The notes below the pieces were generated by a model, which was not told the DNA's origin, ran no database searches, and worked only from the letters and a program-made list of their open reading frames with translations. Made by a program: the position numbers and the translations under genes. Shown one piece after another: positions 10,863 to 18,614 of a stretch of DNA of 64,000 nucleotides. Source of the DNA: CAWGMT01 sp963823675 (lineage in GTDB: Bacteria; Planctomycetota; Planctomycetia; Isosphaerales; Isosphaeraceae); contig CAWGMT010000015.1 in NCBI GenBank assembly GCA_963823675.1, forward strand, positions 62,001-126,000, read 5' to 3'. Every line of letters starts with the position of its first letter. The first letter of the stretch is position 1.

Positions 10863-11155
10863 GGGAGCAAATCTCCGATCTTGGGGTCTCCGGCGTACGC
10901 CTTGGGAAGCCTGCCAATCACCTCGACCCGGATCAGTGTGCCGGGAGCCAACTTGGCGATCCGAGTCGCCCGAGTAACCCCATTGTACAGCACAAGAACC
11001 CCATCCGCCCCCTCGTACACCCACGGCGGCGGCATTCCGACCGCCGACCGCCCGAACAAGGACATCTGCCTGGCCAGCTTGCCCGGATCGGCACCCTGCC
11101 GGCGGGACGTAGGGACTCGTAGTTCGCGAGGATCGACGTCGCGAAAGTCTTGCAT
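10859..11155 (-). CDS. ParB-like (sulfiredoxin-fold) small protein
   Basis: A 98-residue protein starting FRDVDPRELRVPTSRRQGA and containing MPPPWVYEGADGVLVLYNG and TRATRIAKL. The second motif resembles the ParB/Srx phosphate-binding loop with the pattern NGxTRATR. Stand-alone proteins of this fold may be nucleases, NTP-binding proteins or regulators; partner-free ParB function in chromosome segregation is unlikely. I start it at ATG 11155, where the domain begins. A longer in-frame start at 11323 has a near-perfect AGGAGG six bases upstream and would add 56 basic residues, so the true start is open. It overlaps the next gene by ATGA. Confidence 0.65.
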   Translation of the reverse strand: MQDFRDVDPRELRVPTSRRQGADPGKLARQMSLFGRSAVGMPPPWVYEGADGVLVLYNGVTRATRIAKLAPGTLIRVEVIGRLPKAYAGDPKIGDLLP

Positions 11156-11529
11156 CGGACCAGTGTACCAAAGCTCGGGAGTGCGGTGGCTTGTGAGGAG
11201 CGGTTTCTGGTCGCGTCCGGGTTTCCGTTCCCGAGCGTTACGGATTTCGACCAGTCCGCGGGACATCCGATTCAGGGTTCGCGCCTGCACCCGCGACGGC
11301 GTCGAGTGCATTGCTGGCGGCATAGCAAACCTCCTGCGCGGGATCTTCCGCAGCCGTCGAAAGGGCTGAAATCGCCTCGCGAGCAGCCGGACCCATCTCG
11401 GAAAGAATCTCGGCAATCTGCGCAGTTCGCGGGGATGTTTACTTGCTGACGGGCGATCAATGAGCTTTGGGACCACGATCGAAGCTTCCGCGCGCCCTCT
11501 CGGCCCAATCCTCCAGAACGCGCGAATGG
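11156..11529. other. Region possibly holding the extended start of the ParB-like gene
   Basis: The only signal is AGGAGG followed by ATG at 11323 on the minus strand, in frame with the ParB-like gene. Otherwise no gene, repeat or RNA is recognised. Confidence 0.45.
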
Positions 11530-11865
11530 TCATGACGTGGTTTCTGCAGCGTGATCGGAGAGGGCCCGCAACTCCGCTCGTGCTTCGAGCTGCGCGATTC
11601 GTGTTTCATATTTCGCCAGAATCGTGGGCATAATCTGCACGATTCGACGCGCAGCGAGCAGGCGAACAACAACGAAAGCAACAAACACCAGATAGGTGAC
11701 AATCGCATACCAAGGTTGGTAGGCCACCGCCAAGTATGTGAAAACGCCTGCGCCGACCAGATACTGGCCACTCAGTCGAGCAGCTCGCCGAAGATCCGAC
11801 GACTTCGGATTCCGATACATCCCAAGAATTCGTCGTTCTTCCGGGCTGAAGACCTCTTCGGTCAC
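11530..11865 (-). CDS. Small membrane protein with two transmembrane segments
   Basis: A 111-residue protein not recognised by family. A short acidic and basic N-terminus (TEEVFSPEERRILGMYRNP) is followed by two adjacent hydrophobic segments around QYLVGAGVFTYLAVAY and WYAIVTYLVFVAFVVVRLLA, then an amphipathic coiled-coil tail (IMPTILAKYETRIAQLEARA). Both ends are predicted on the same side of the membrane. It stands alone, about 150 bases downstream of nothing coding on its strand. Confidence 0.7.
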   Translation of the reverse strand: MTEEVFSPEERRILGMYRNPKSSDLRRAARLSGQYLVGAGVFTYLAVAYQPWYAIVTYLVFVAFVVVRLLAARRIVQIMPTILAKYETRIAQLEARAELRALSDHAAETTS

Positions 11866-12019
11866 GGAAGTCGGCTCCTATGCGTCTGTAAGTCGGAAAG
11901 GTCGTCTTTCGCGGAGCGACAGGCGACACTTATGTCCGCGCAGCGCCTTACCTCGGTTGGACAGCGGCTCGTCCTGCCGGGACAGAACAGGCACATGAAA
12001 TCACCGGCGCCGCGACAAG

Positions 12020-12853
12020 TCAACTACTCGCACTCCGATACGACCGCAGCGCGCGCAAGAAGAACCGCCGGCTCAGCCACAGTAAGAGGACCGTCGCGAC
12101 CACGGTCACGACGACGAGCACCGGGTCGAGCACGCGGACCATCGCGTTGGCCGGCACGTTGACGACCACCAGGATCGGCACGCAGTAAGTGAAAAACCGG
12201 CCCACCGGCTCGGCCCACGCGCCCGCGAAGATCTCGCGCGGATAACGTGCCACGCTCGAGAACAGCCACCACATTTCCATCAGGCTCTGGTTGCGCACCA
12301 TCCACACCGAGAGCGACGTCAAGAACAGCATGCAGCTATACGCGATCGCCGTGCCGCAAGCGAACGTGACGAAAAATGTCGCGACCCGCGCCGCCTCGAA
12401 GTGCCAGTGCATCCGGTACAGCGAGAAGATCATCACCACGCTTCCCATCAGGACATTCGGCCCGGTCCCCCAGTCCATGCGACGGCAGGTGATCAAGAAC
12501 TGCTCGTCGATCGGCTTGAGCAAGAGCCCGTCGAGATCGCCGGTGCGCACCAGCTCGGCAAACTCGTTGCAGTTGTCGAGAAAGAGCATCTCGATCAAGC
12601 CGTTGATCGCGAAGAAGCAACCGACGAAGAAGAAGTACTGCGGCTCGGACCAGCCGGCCACGCTGCTCGTGCGCACGAAGATGGTCCGGTAAAAGGCGAC
12701 CAGGATTGCCAGCCACAAGACCTCGACGGATACCTTGACCAGGAAATTGACCCGGAAGGCCAGCTCGCGGTTGAGGGTGTAAACGGCCAGCGAGCGCAAG
12801 AGCCGGAGATACTTGCCGAAGGGCGCAATCCGGGTCATTGGCTCATCCTCCAA
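12020..12853 (-). CDS. ABC-2 type exporter permease (second subunit)
   Basis: A 277-residue polytopic membrane protein with about six hydrophobic segments, for example FLVKVSVEVLWLAILVAFY and YFFFVGCFFAINGLIEMLF. The loop ELVRTGDLDGLLLKPIDEQF is characteristic of the ABC-2 permeases of the COG3694 type. It would form the channel together with the upstream permease, driven by the ATPase at 13762-14754. It overlaps the upstream permease by 11 bases; an alternative ATG lies at 12838. Substrate unknown. It is the last gene of the six-gene run that begins with the topoisomerase genes. Confidence 0.85.
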   Translation of the reverse strand: MEDEPMTRIAPFGKYLRLLRSLAVYTLNRELAFRVNFLVKVSVEVLWLAILVAFYRTIFVRTSSVAGWSEPQYFFFVGCFFAINGLIEMLFLDNCNEFAELVRTGDLDGLLLKPIDEQFLITCRRMDWGTGPNVLMGSVVMIFSLYRMHWHFEAARVATFFVTFACGTAIAYSCMLFLTSLSVWMVRNQSLMEMWWLFSSVARYPREIFAGAWAEPVGRFFTYCVPILVVVNVPANAMVRVLDPVLVVVTVVATVLLLWLSRRFFLRALRSYRSASS

Positions 12854-13775
12854 ACGCGCTGTAGCGCCGCAGGCCCAGCCGGTACAACCCCCGCGCCAGC
12901 AGGATGAAGACGACGACCCACACCAGCTCGAGCGCGAGATGAACCAGGAGCTCCACGCCCTGCACTCTGCGCAGAAACACGACCGCAGGGAAGTAGGCCA
13001 TGTACTGGAACGGCAAGATCTTGAGCAGGCCGGCCCAGAACGGCGGCAAGAGATCGAGCGGCAGCATGTGGCCCGAGATGAAGAAGTTCAGGGTCATGAC
13101 GATATAGAGCAGCGAGGTCACCTCGAGAAACCAGAAGCCGACCATGCCGACGCTCGCCTCGAAGAAGAAGCCCACCAGGAACGACAGCACGAGCGAGAGC
13201 GCATAAGCGGCCAGGGTCAATGCATCGGGGAAACCGTGGAAGAAGCCGCGGCAGATGAAAAAGAGCACCGCATAGGGCAAGAACGACATGACGATGTACG
13301 TGACCTTGTGCGCCACCCGATAAACCAGCAGGTAGCCGATCATGTCCATGGGCTGGATCAGGTAGCGCTTGAGCGTTCCTTCGCGGATCTCCCGTGCGAT
13401 GCCCCCGGCCAGGCCGGGCATGCTCGAGAACATGCGGCTGATATTGGTGAGCAGAAGATAGGCGATCATATCGTCATAGCGATACCCCTCGAAGGCCGAC
13501 GCCGACGCTTTCGTACTCTGATAAATGGCCTGCCACAGCAGGATCGTGGTCACCATCGGCAGGAACCGGAGGACGGTTCCCACCAAGAAATCACCGCGGT
13601 AAGTCATCCTCTCGGCGAGCGAGACGCGGAAGATCGCGACGTATTTGGCAAACCGCTCGCGCGCGCGGCGCTCCAGGACGCCGCGGGGTTGCTGGGCCCA
13701 TGCGGTCCAGGCCGGCGTCCCCGACGGCGCGCCGGCCGCATCAAGGGGGGCGGCTGTCGCCTCAGGCGGCGTCAT
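12843..13775 (-). CDS. ABC-2 type exporter permease (first subunit)
   Basis: A 310-residue polytopic membrane protein with about six membrane segments and the loop GIAREIREGTLKRYLIQPMD, typical of COG4587-type ABC-2 permeases. The first 45 residues are Ala/Pro-rich and probably cytosolic. Its start overlaps the end of the ATPase gene by 14 bases and its end overlaps the next permease by 11, so the three genes are one translational unit. Families of this kind export drugs, polysaccharide or unknown small molecules; nothing here fixes the substrate. Confidence 0.85.
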   Translation of the reverse strand: MTPPEATAAPLDAAGAPSGTPAWTAWAQQPRGVLERRARERFAKYVAIFRVSLAERMTYRGDFLVGTVLRFLPMVTTILLWQAIYQSTKASASAFEGYRYDDMIAYLLLTNISRMFSSMPGLAGGIAREIREGTLKRYLIQPMDMIGYLLVYRVAHKVTYIVMSFLPYAVLFFICRGFFHGFPDALTLAAYALSLVLSFLVGFFFEASVGMVGFWFLEVTSLLYIVMTLNFFISGHMLPLDLLPPFWAGLLKILPFQYMAYFPAVVFLRRVQGVELLVHLALELVWVVVFILLARGLYRLGLRRYSAFGG

Positions 13776-14754
13776 GGGCGGCTCGTGACTCCTCGAAGAC
13801 CTTGGAGATGACTTCCTCGAGCGGCGTCTCCGCGACGTTCACGTCGGCCACGGCGTGGCGGTCGAGGATTGCCGCCAGCACGCTCGCGACCTGACCGCGC
13901 TCGACCTTGATGTCGGCCCACGGGCCCTCCTTCCGCACCACGACGCCAAACCGGTCCAGGTCGGCGGGCGCCTCAGCCTCGAACTGAAGCTTGACCAGCT
14001 TGGTCTCGCTGAACCGCTCGATGATACCGGCCAGCGGGCCATCGTGAATCAGGGCCCCGTGATTGATCACGATCACGCGGTCGCACAGTGCCTCGACGTC
14101 GCGCATGTAATGGCTGGTCAGAAGAATCGTCACGCCGCGGCAGGAGTGGTAATCGCGCAGGCAGCGCTGAATCGCCCCCTGGGCCACGACATCCAGGCCA
14201 ATCGTGGGCTCATCCAGGAGCAGGACGCGGGGCTGGTGCAATAGCGCCGCGATCAGCTCCATCTTCATGCGCTCGCCCAGCGATAGCTCGCGCACGGCCT
14301 GGCGCGTCAGCTTGGCGACGCCCAAGAGCTCGGTCAGCTCTCCGAGCGTCTGCTTGAACTGCGCGGCGGGGATCAAGTAAATCTCGCGCAGGAGCTGAAA
14401 GCTGTCGGCAGCAGGCAGGTCCCACCAGAGCTGGTTTTTCTGGCCCATCACCAGGGCAAACTGCCGGCGAAAGGCGTCGGCGCGCTGCCAGGGAACATAG
14501 CCCAGCACCCGCGCTTCGCCGCTTGTCGGATAGATCAGCCCCGAGAGCATCTTGAGCGTGGTAGTCTTGCCGGCCCCGTTGGGGCCCAGGAAGGCCACCA
14601 TCTCGCCGGATTCGATCGTGAAGCTGATCTGATCGACGGCCCGGACCTCGCGGTACTCGCGGTGAAAGAGCCCGCGCATGGCGACCAGAACGCCTTCTTT
14701 TTTCTGGGCGACCCTGTAGGTCTTGGTCAAGCTCGCAGCCTCGATCATGCCCAT
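13762..14754 (-). CDS. ABC transporter ATP-binding protein
   Basis: A 330-residue ATPase of the NatA/CcmA-like class (COG4586). Walker A is GPNGAGKT at residues 57-64, the signature is LSLGE at 157-161, and Walker B is LLLDEPTIGLD from 178. A C-terminal domain of about 100 residues follows the switch histidine region (LLTSHYMRDVEALCDRVIV), as is usual in this group. It lies six bases downstream of the cytochrome gene and overlaps the first permease, so it should energise the exporter made by the two permeases. Confidence 0.93.
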   Translation of the reverse strand: MGMIEAASLTKTYRVAQKKEGVLVAMRGLFHREYREVRAVDQISFTIESGEMVAFLGPNGAGKTTTLKMLSGLIYPTSGEARVLGYVPWQRADAFRRQFALVMGQKNQLWWDLPAADSFQLLREIYLIPAAQFKQTLGELTELLGVAKLTRQAVRELSLGERMKMELIAALLHQPRVLLLDEPTIGLDVVAQGAIQRCLRDYHSCRGVTILLTSHYMRDVEALCDRVIVINHGALIHDGPLAGIIERFSETKLVKLQFEAEAPADLDRFGVVVRKEGPWADIKVERGQVASVLAAILDRHAVADVNVAETPLEEVISKVFEESRAAHDAA

Positions 14755-14760
14755 ATTCGA

Positions 14761-16680
14761 CTACTTCTCCTTGCGCACCCGGATGTAGTGATCGGTCAAT
14801 GATGCACGGAGGGCCGGCGCCGGAATCTTCGGCATGTGGCATTTCAAACAGCCATTCCTCGGGTTGACCTTGCAAACGGCTCCTTTTCCGGGATGGGAAG
14901 CGCTCGCGCCCTTCGCGGCCGCGCCGGAACGAGTGCCTTCGTCGAAGTGACAGCTCAAGCATTTGGCCTCGTGATGCGCGACGACGTGTAGGTCGTCGCG
15001 GTGTGGGTCATGGCACGTCACACAGGAAAGCGCTCCGTTGCTTTCCTTGTAGCAACGGCTGAAGGTCAGCGTCACGGCGGGCGAGCGAACATAGCGGGGA
15101 TCCTCGGGCGCCTCCTCAATTTCGCCAGGCGGGTCCACGGTGTGGCAGTCGCCGCATTGGCGCGTGATTCCCGCGGCATTTGCGGCTGGCATCGTGACGA
15201 TCGCCACATCGGTGAAGCCGGCCTTGACCGCGGCGATGTGATTGCCGCCCGGCCCGTGGCACCGTTCGCAACCGATCCCCGCGTCGGCCGCCTCGGGACC
15301 GATTCCGGACTCGGGAGGCGGGTGGCGGAAATTCCCCGACCGCGTGACGTGGCAGTAAACGCAGCGCACGACGCCGTCGCGAACATCCACCGACTCGCCC
15401 CGGATCCTCTCCGCGAGCTCGATCGCCGGTTCGTTGCCAAAAGTCGGCGTCCAGCCCGTGCCTTCGGCACTGTGAAAATGCGACATCCGAGCGGCACGAT
15501 ACGTCTCTTCGGAATCCCGGCCGACCATCGTGACATAGCGGCCGCGAACGCCGAATGCATAATCGACCACGATCTTGAAGACCCGGTCCGGTGTACGGGT
15601 CTCCTCGACAACCCGATCCTGCTCGTGCACGAAGGCATGGGTCACGTTGGCGTCGTCCGGGTCGGCCAGGGGACGGTCGGGAAGGCTCAGGTCAAGCAGC
15701 TCGCGGCCGCGGTGGAAAGTGAGGGCGTGGCGCGAGCGGGCATAGGATTTGCAGATCTCGGAATGACATTGATCGCACCGCGCCGCGCCCACGTACGGGC
15801 TGGGCTCGGGCTCAAGAGGATTGGTAGCGCGGTAAGCGCTCGCCAGCGCGTGCGTCGTCGCGGCGAGGTCGATCTCTCCCTGCTGCAAGTAAGCCCGGCT
15901 CAAGAGCCAGGCCGCTTCCTGGTCGGCGCCGCGATCGCCCTTGCCCGCCAGCACGGCCTCAAGCGGCTCCCGCGCCTCGCGGGCGCGGCCGAGCTGGAGC
16001 AAGTCCCGCGCCAGGAGCTTGCGATAATAGTCCGCGGGAAAAGGCGCTCCCCGGGCGGCCGGATCGCGTTTCAATCCCTCGTTGAGCGCAGCGGCCCCTC
16101 CTTTGGGGTTCTCGACCATGCTCTCGAGCTGGCCGCAGAGCAAGAGGCCCCGCGCCTCCCAGCCGGGCTGTCGCGCCAGCCGGCGGGCCGCGTCGAGCGC
16201 GGGGTCCAGGCGCTGCAATCGAGCCGAGAGCCGAGCGAGATGGTCGAGCATCTCGGGAAACTCCGGCTTCATCTCCGCGCCTTTTTGCCACACCTCGAGC
16301 GCCATTTCCGGGCGTCCGCCGCGGGCGAGCATCAAACCGCTCAGGAAGTAGTCCTCGGGCTCGATCGGGACGCCAATGAGCCGGTCCTTGTAGACCGCGG
16401 CGGCCGCCCGATCGTTCTGGAGCCGGGCCGATGCCCGTGCGTAGATCCGCAGCGCCTCTTTATCGGCGGGGTTCGACTTGAGGCCCTCGCGCGCCAGATC
16501 GAGGGCCCGCTGCCAATCCTGGCTCGCGTAGGCCGCGCGGGCGGCCGCCGGTCGCGATTTGGGGCTCAGCCAGCCGGGCAAACGGTCGCGAAACCCGACC
16601 GCCGCGCCCCCCAGGCCCGCAAAGACGACCAGTGCGACCACCAACCAGAGGACCCACCTTCCCGATCGCTTCATTGCCAC
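14761..16680 (-). CDS. TPR-containing seven-heme cytochrome c
   Basis: A 639-residue protein with one N-terminal membrane anchor (residues 9-29), then a TPR region of about 250 residues, then a cytochrome region with seven CXXCH heme sites: CDQCH 302, CVYCH 440, CERCH 471, CGDCH 509, CVTCH 553, CLSCH 574 and CLKCH 611. The spacing and the motif CERCHGPGGNH resemble the cytochrome c554/multiheme family that handles electrons in the periplasm. Function is unproven: electron transfer or redox sensing. It begins five bases after the gyrB stop and ends seven bases before the ABC ATPase, which is an unusual setting. ATG at 16680 or 16674. Confidence 0.92.
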   Translation of the reverse strand: MAMKRSGRWVLWLVVALVVFAGLGGAAVGFRDRLPGWLSPKSRPAAARAAYASQDWQRALDLAREGLKSNPADKEALRIYARASARLQNDRAAAAVYKDRLIGVPIEPEDYFLSGLMLARGGRPEMALEVWQKGAEMKPEFPEMLDHLARLSARLQRLDPALDAARRLARQPGWEARGLLLCGQLESMVENPKGGAAALNEGLKRDPAARGAPFPADYYRKLLARDLLQLGRAREAREPLEAVLAGKGDRGADQEAAWLLSRAYLQQGEIDLAATTHALASAYRATNPLEPEPSPYVGAARCDQCHSEICKSYARSRHALTFHRGRELLDLSLPDRPLADPDDANVTHAFVHEQDRVVEETRTPDRVFKIVVDYAFGVRGRYVTMVGRDSEETYRAARMSHFHSAEGTGWTPTFGNEPAIELAERIRGESVDVRDGVVRCVYCHVTRSGNFRHPPPESGIGPEAADAGIGCERCHGPGGNHIAAVKAGFTDVAIVTMPAANAAGITRQCGDCHTVDPPGEIEEAPEDPRYVRSPAVTLTFSRCYKESNGALSCVTCHDPHRDDLHVVAHHEAKCLSCHFDEGTRSGAAAKGASASHPGKGAVCKVNPRNGCLKCHMPKIPAPALRASLTDHYIRVRKEK

Positions 16681-16684
16681 TTTC

Positions 16685-18610
16685 TCAGATATCGATGTCC
16701 TTGGCCGTGTACGCTTCCGCCATGATGAACTTGAAGCGGGCCTCGGGCTCCTTGCCCATCAGGTCGCTGACGGTGCGTTCGGTGTAGGGGCGATCGTCGT
16801 CGGGCACGACGACGCGCAGCAGCCGGCGGCGGGCCGGATCCAGGGTCGTCTCGAAGAGGAGCCGCGCGGGCATTTCGCCCAGCCCCTTGAAGCGGGTGAG
16901 AGTAGGCTTGGCGTTCTTGGGCAGCTTGCCCAGGATCCGGTCCCGGTCCGCGTCATCGAGGGCCCAGTGAGTCTCCTGGCCCCAGGCGATCTTGTAGAGG
17001 GGCGGGCAGGCCAGATAGATCCGTCCGTCGGCGAAGAGCCCCGGCACGTGGCGATAGAAGAAGGTGAGGAGTAAGGTGGCGATGTGGTGGCCGTCGCTGT
17101 CGGCGTCGGTCAGCAGGATGACCTTGCCGTAGCGGAGGCGTCCGGGATCGTACTGGTCGTCCATCCCGCAGCCGAGCGCGCTCACGATATCAGTCAGCTC
17201 CTTGTTGTCGAGCACCTTGGCCTTGCCCGCCTGCTCGACGTTGAGCACCTTACCCTTGAGCGGCAAGATCGCCTGGGTGTCGCGGTCGCGCCCTTGCTTG
17301 GCCGAGCCGCCGGCACTGTCGCCTTCGACGATGAAGAGCTCCGATTCGTCGGGGTTGGTGGTATCGCAGTCAGCGAGCTTGCCGGGCAGATTGAGCCGGC
17401 CGCTGATCGCCGTCTTGCGGCGGATCTGCGAGGCGGCGGCGCGGCTGGCCTCGCGCGCCTTGGCCGCCTGGATCACGCGTGCCGCGATCGCCTCGCCCAC
17501 GCTCTGATTCTTGAGCAGAAAATTCTCGAGCGCCGGCCGGACCATCGACTCGACCTGCGCCTTGACTTCGGGATTATTGAGCCGTCCCTTGGTCTGGCCC
17601 TGGAACTGCGGCTCGCGCACGCACACCGCGATGACCGCGGTGAGCCCCTCGCGAATGTCCTCGCGCTTGATCTCGACCTTCTTGACCAGGTCGTGCGTCT
17701 CCATGAAACGCATCACGGCCGCGCTGATCCCGGCCAGCACGCCCAGCTCGTGGGTGCCCCCGTCGCGGGTCGGAATCGTGTTGACGAACGACCGGATGTC
17801 TTCGTCGGTCGCCTCGCTCCAGGCCAGTGCCAGATGGCAGCGCACGCCTTCGTCCTCATCCTCGCGCTCCAGCACAAACGGCAAGGGCGCGACCCGCTGG
17901 TCGTTGCGCTGGCGATTGATCGCATCGAGAAAATCGGCCACGCCGCCGTCGTGGCGAAACTCGACGCTCGTCCTGTTCTTCTGGTCATCGAACCGGATGA
18001 CCAGGCCCTTGTTGAGGTAAGTCTTGACCTCGAGCCGCTCGGCGATCAGGGCCGTGTCGTAACCGAGGTCCTGAAAGATATCGGGGTCCGGAGTGAAGGT
18101 GACCTTGGTTCCGCTGCCGCGCGAGGGATCGCCGCTTTCGACGGGCCCCAAGGGCTTGCCGCGCCGGTAGCGCTGGATGTAGGTCTCGCCGTCGCGGCGC
18201 ACCTCGGCGATCAGGCTCTTGCTCAGGGCATTGACGACGCTCGCGCCGACACCGTGCAGCCCTCCGGCCACCTTGTAGGCGTCGTTGTCGAACTTGCCGC
18301 CGGCGTGGAGGGTCGTGAAGATGACCTCGAGCGCGCTCTTGCCGGTCTTGGGATGGGCGTTGACCGGAATTCCGCGGCCGTCGTCGGCCACCGACATCGT
18401 CTTGGCGTCGGCGTGAAGGGTCACGACGATCCGGCTCGCGTGCCCGTTCATCACCTCGTCTACCGAGTTGTCGACGATCTCCCAGAGCAGGTGATGGAAG
18501 CCGGTCTTGTCGACCCCTCCGATGTACATGCCCGGCCGGCGCCGGACGGCCTCGAGGCCCTCGAGGACCGTGATCGATTTTGCCGTGTAGGCGCTTGTGC
18601 CGTTGGCCAT
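16685..18610 (-). CDS. gyrB: Type IIA topoisomerase subunit B (DNA gyrase B)
   Basis: The 641-residue ATPase subunit of a type IIA topoisomerase. The GHKL ATPase motifs are EIVDNSVDE (residues 44-52), DGRGIPV (77-83) and GGLHGVGASVVNALS (117-131). The Toprim motifs are EGDSAGG from 429 and DADSDG from 502, which bind catalytic magnesium. The length fits GyrB without the E. coli insertion, or ParE; the two cannot be told apart from sequence alone. The start ATG at 18610 follows the TAA of the subunit A gene after four bases, so the subunits are made in step. Intact throughout. Confidence 0.95.
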   Translation of the reverse strand: MANGTSAYTAKSITVLEGLEAVRRRPGMYIGGVDKTGFHHLLWEIVDNSVDEVMNGHASRIVVTLHADAKTMSVADDGRGIPVNAHPKTGKSALEVIFTTLHAGGKFDNDAYKVAGGLHGVGASVVNALSKSLIAEVRRDGETYIQRYRRGKPLGPVESGDPSRGSGTKVTFTPDPDIFQDLGYDTALIAERLEVKTYLNKGLVIRFDDQKNRTSVEFRHDGGVADFLDAINRQRNDQRVAPLPFVLEREDEDEGVRCHLALAWSEATDEDIRSFVNTIPTRDGGTHELGVLAGISAAVMRFMETHDLVKKVEIKREDIREGLTAVIAVCVREPQFQGQTKGRLNNPEVKAQVESMVRPALENFLLKNQSVGEAIAARVIQAAKAREASRAAASQIRRKTAISGRLNLPGKLADCDTTNPDESELFIVEGDSAGGSAKQGRDRDTQAILPLKGKVLNVEQAGKAKVLDNKELTDIVSALGCGMDDQYDPGRLRYGKVILLTDADSDGHHIATLLLTFFYRHVPGLFADGRIYLACPPLYKIAWGQETHWALDDADRDRILGKLPKNAKPTLTRFKGLGEMPARLLFETTLDPARRRLLRVVVPDDDRPYTERTVSDLMGKEPEARFKFIMAEAYTAKDIDI

Positions 18611-18614
18611 TGCT

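Noticed and set aside
10007..11155. A complete polymorphic toxin-immunity locus
   Set aside because: Only an immunity-like protein is seen; no toxin, secretion signal or delivery gene is nearby.
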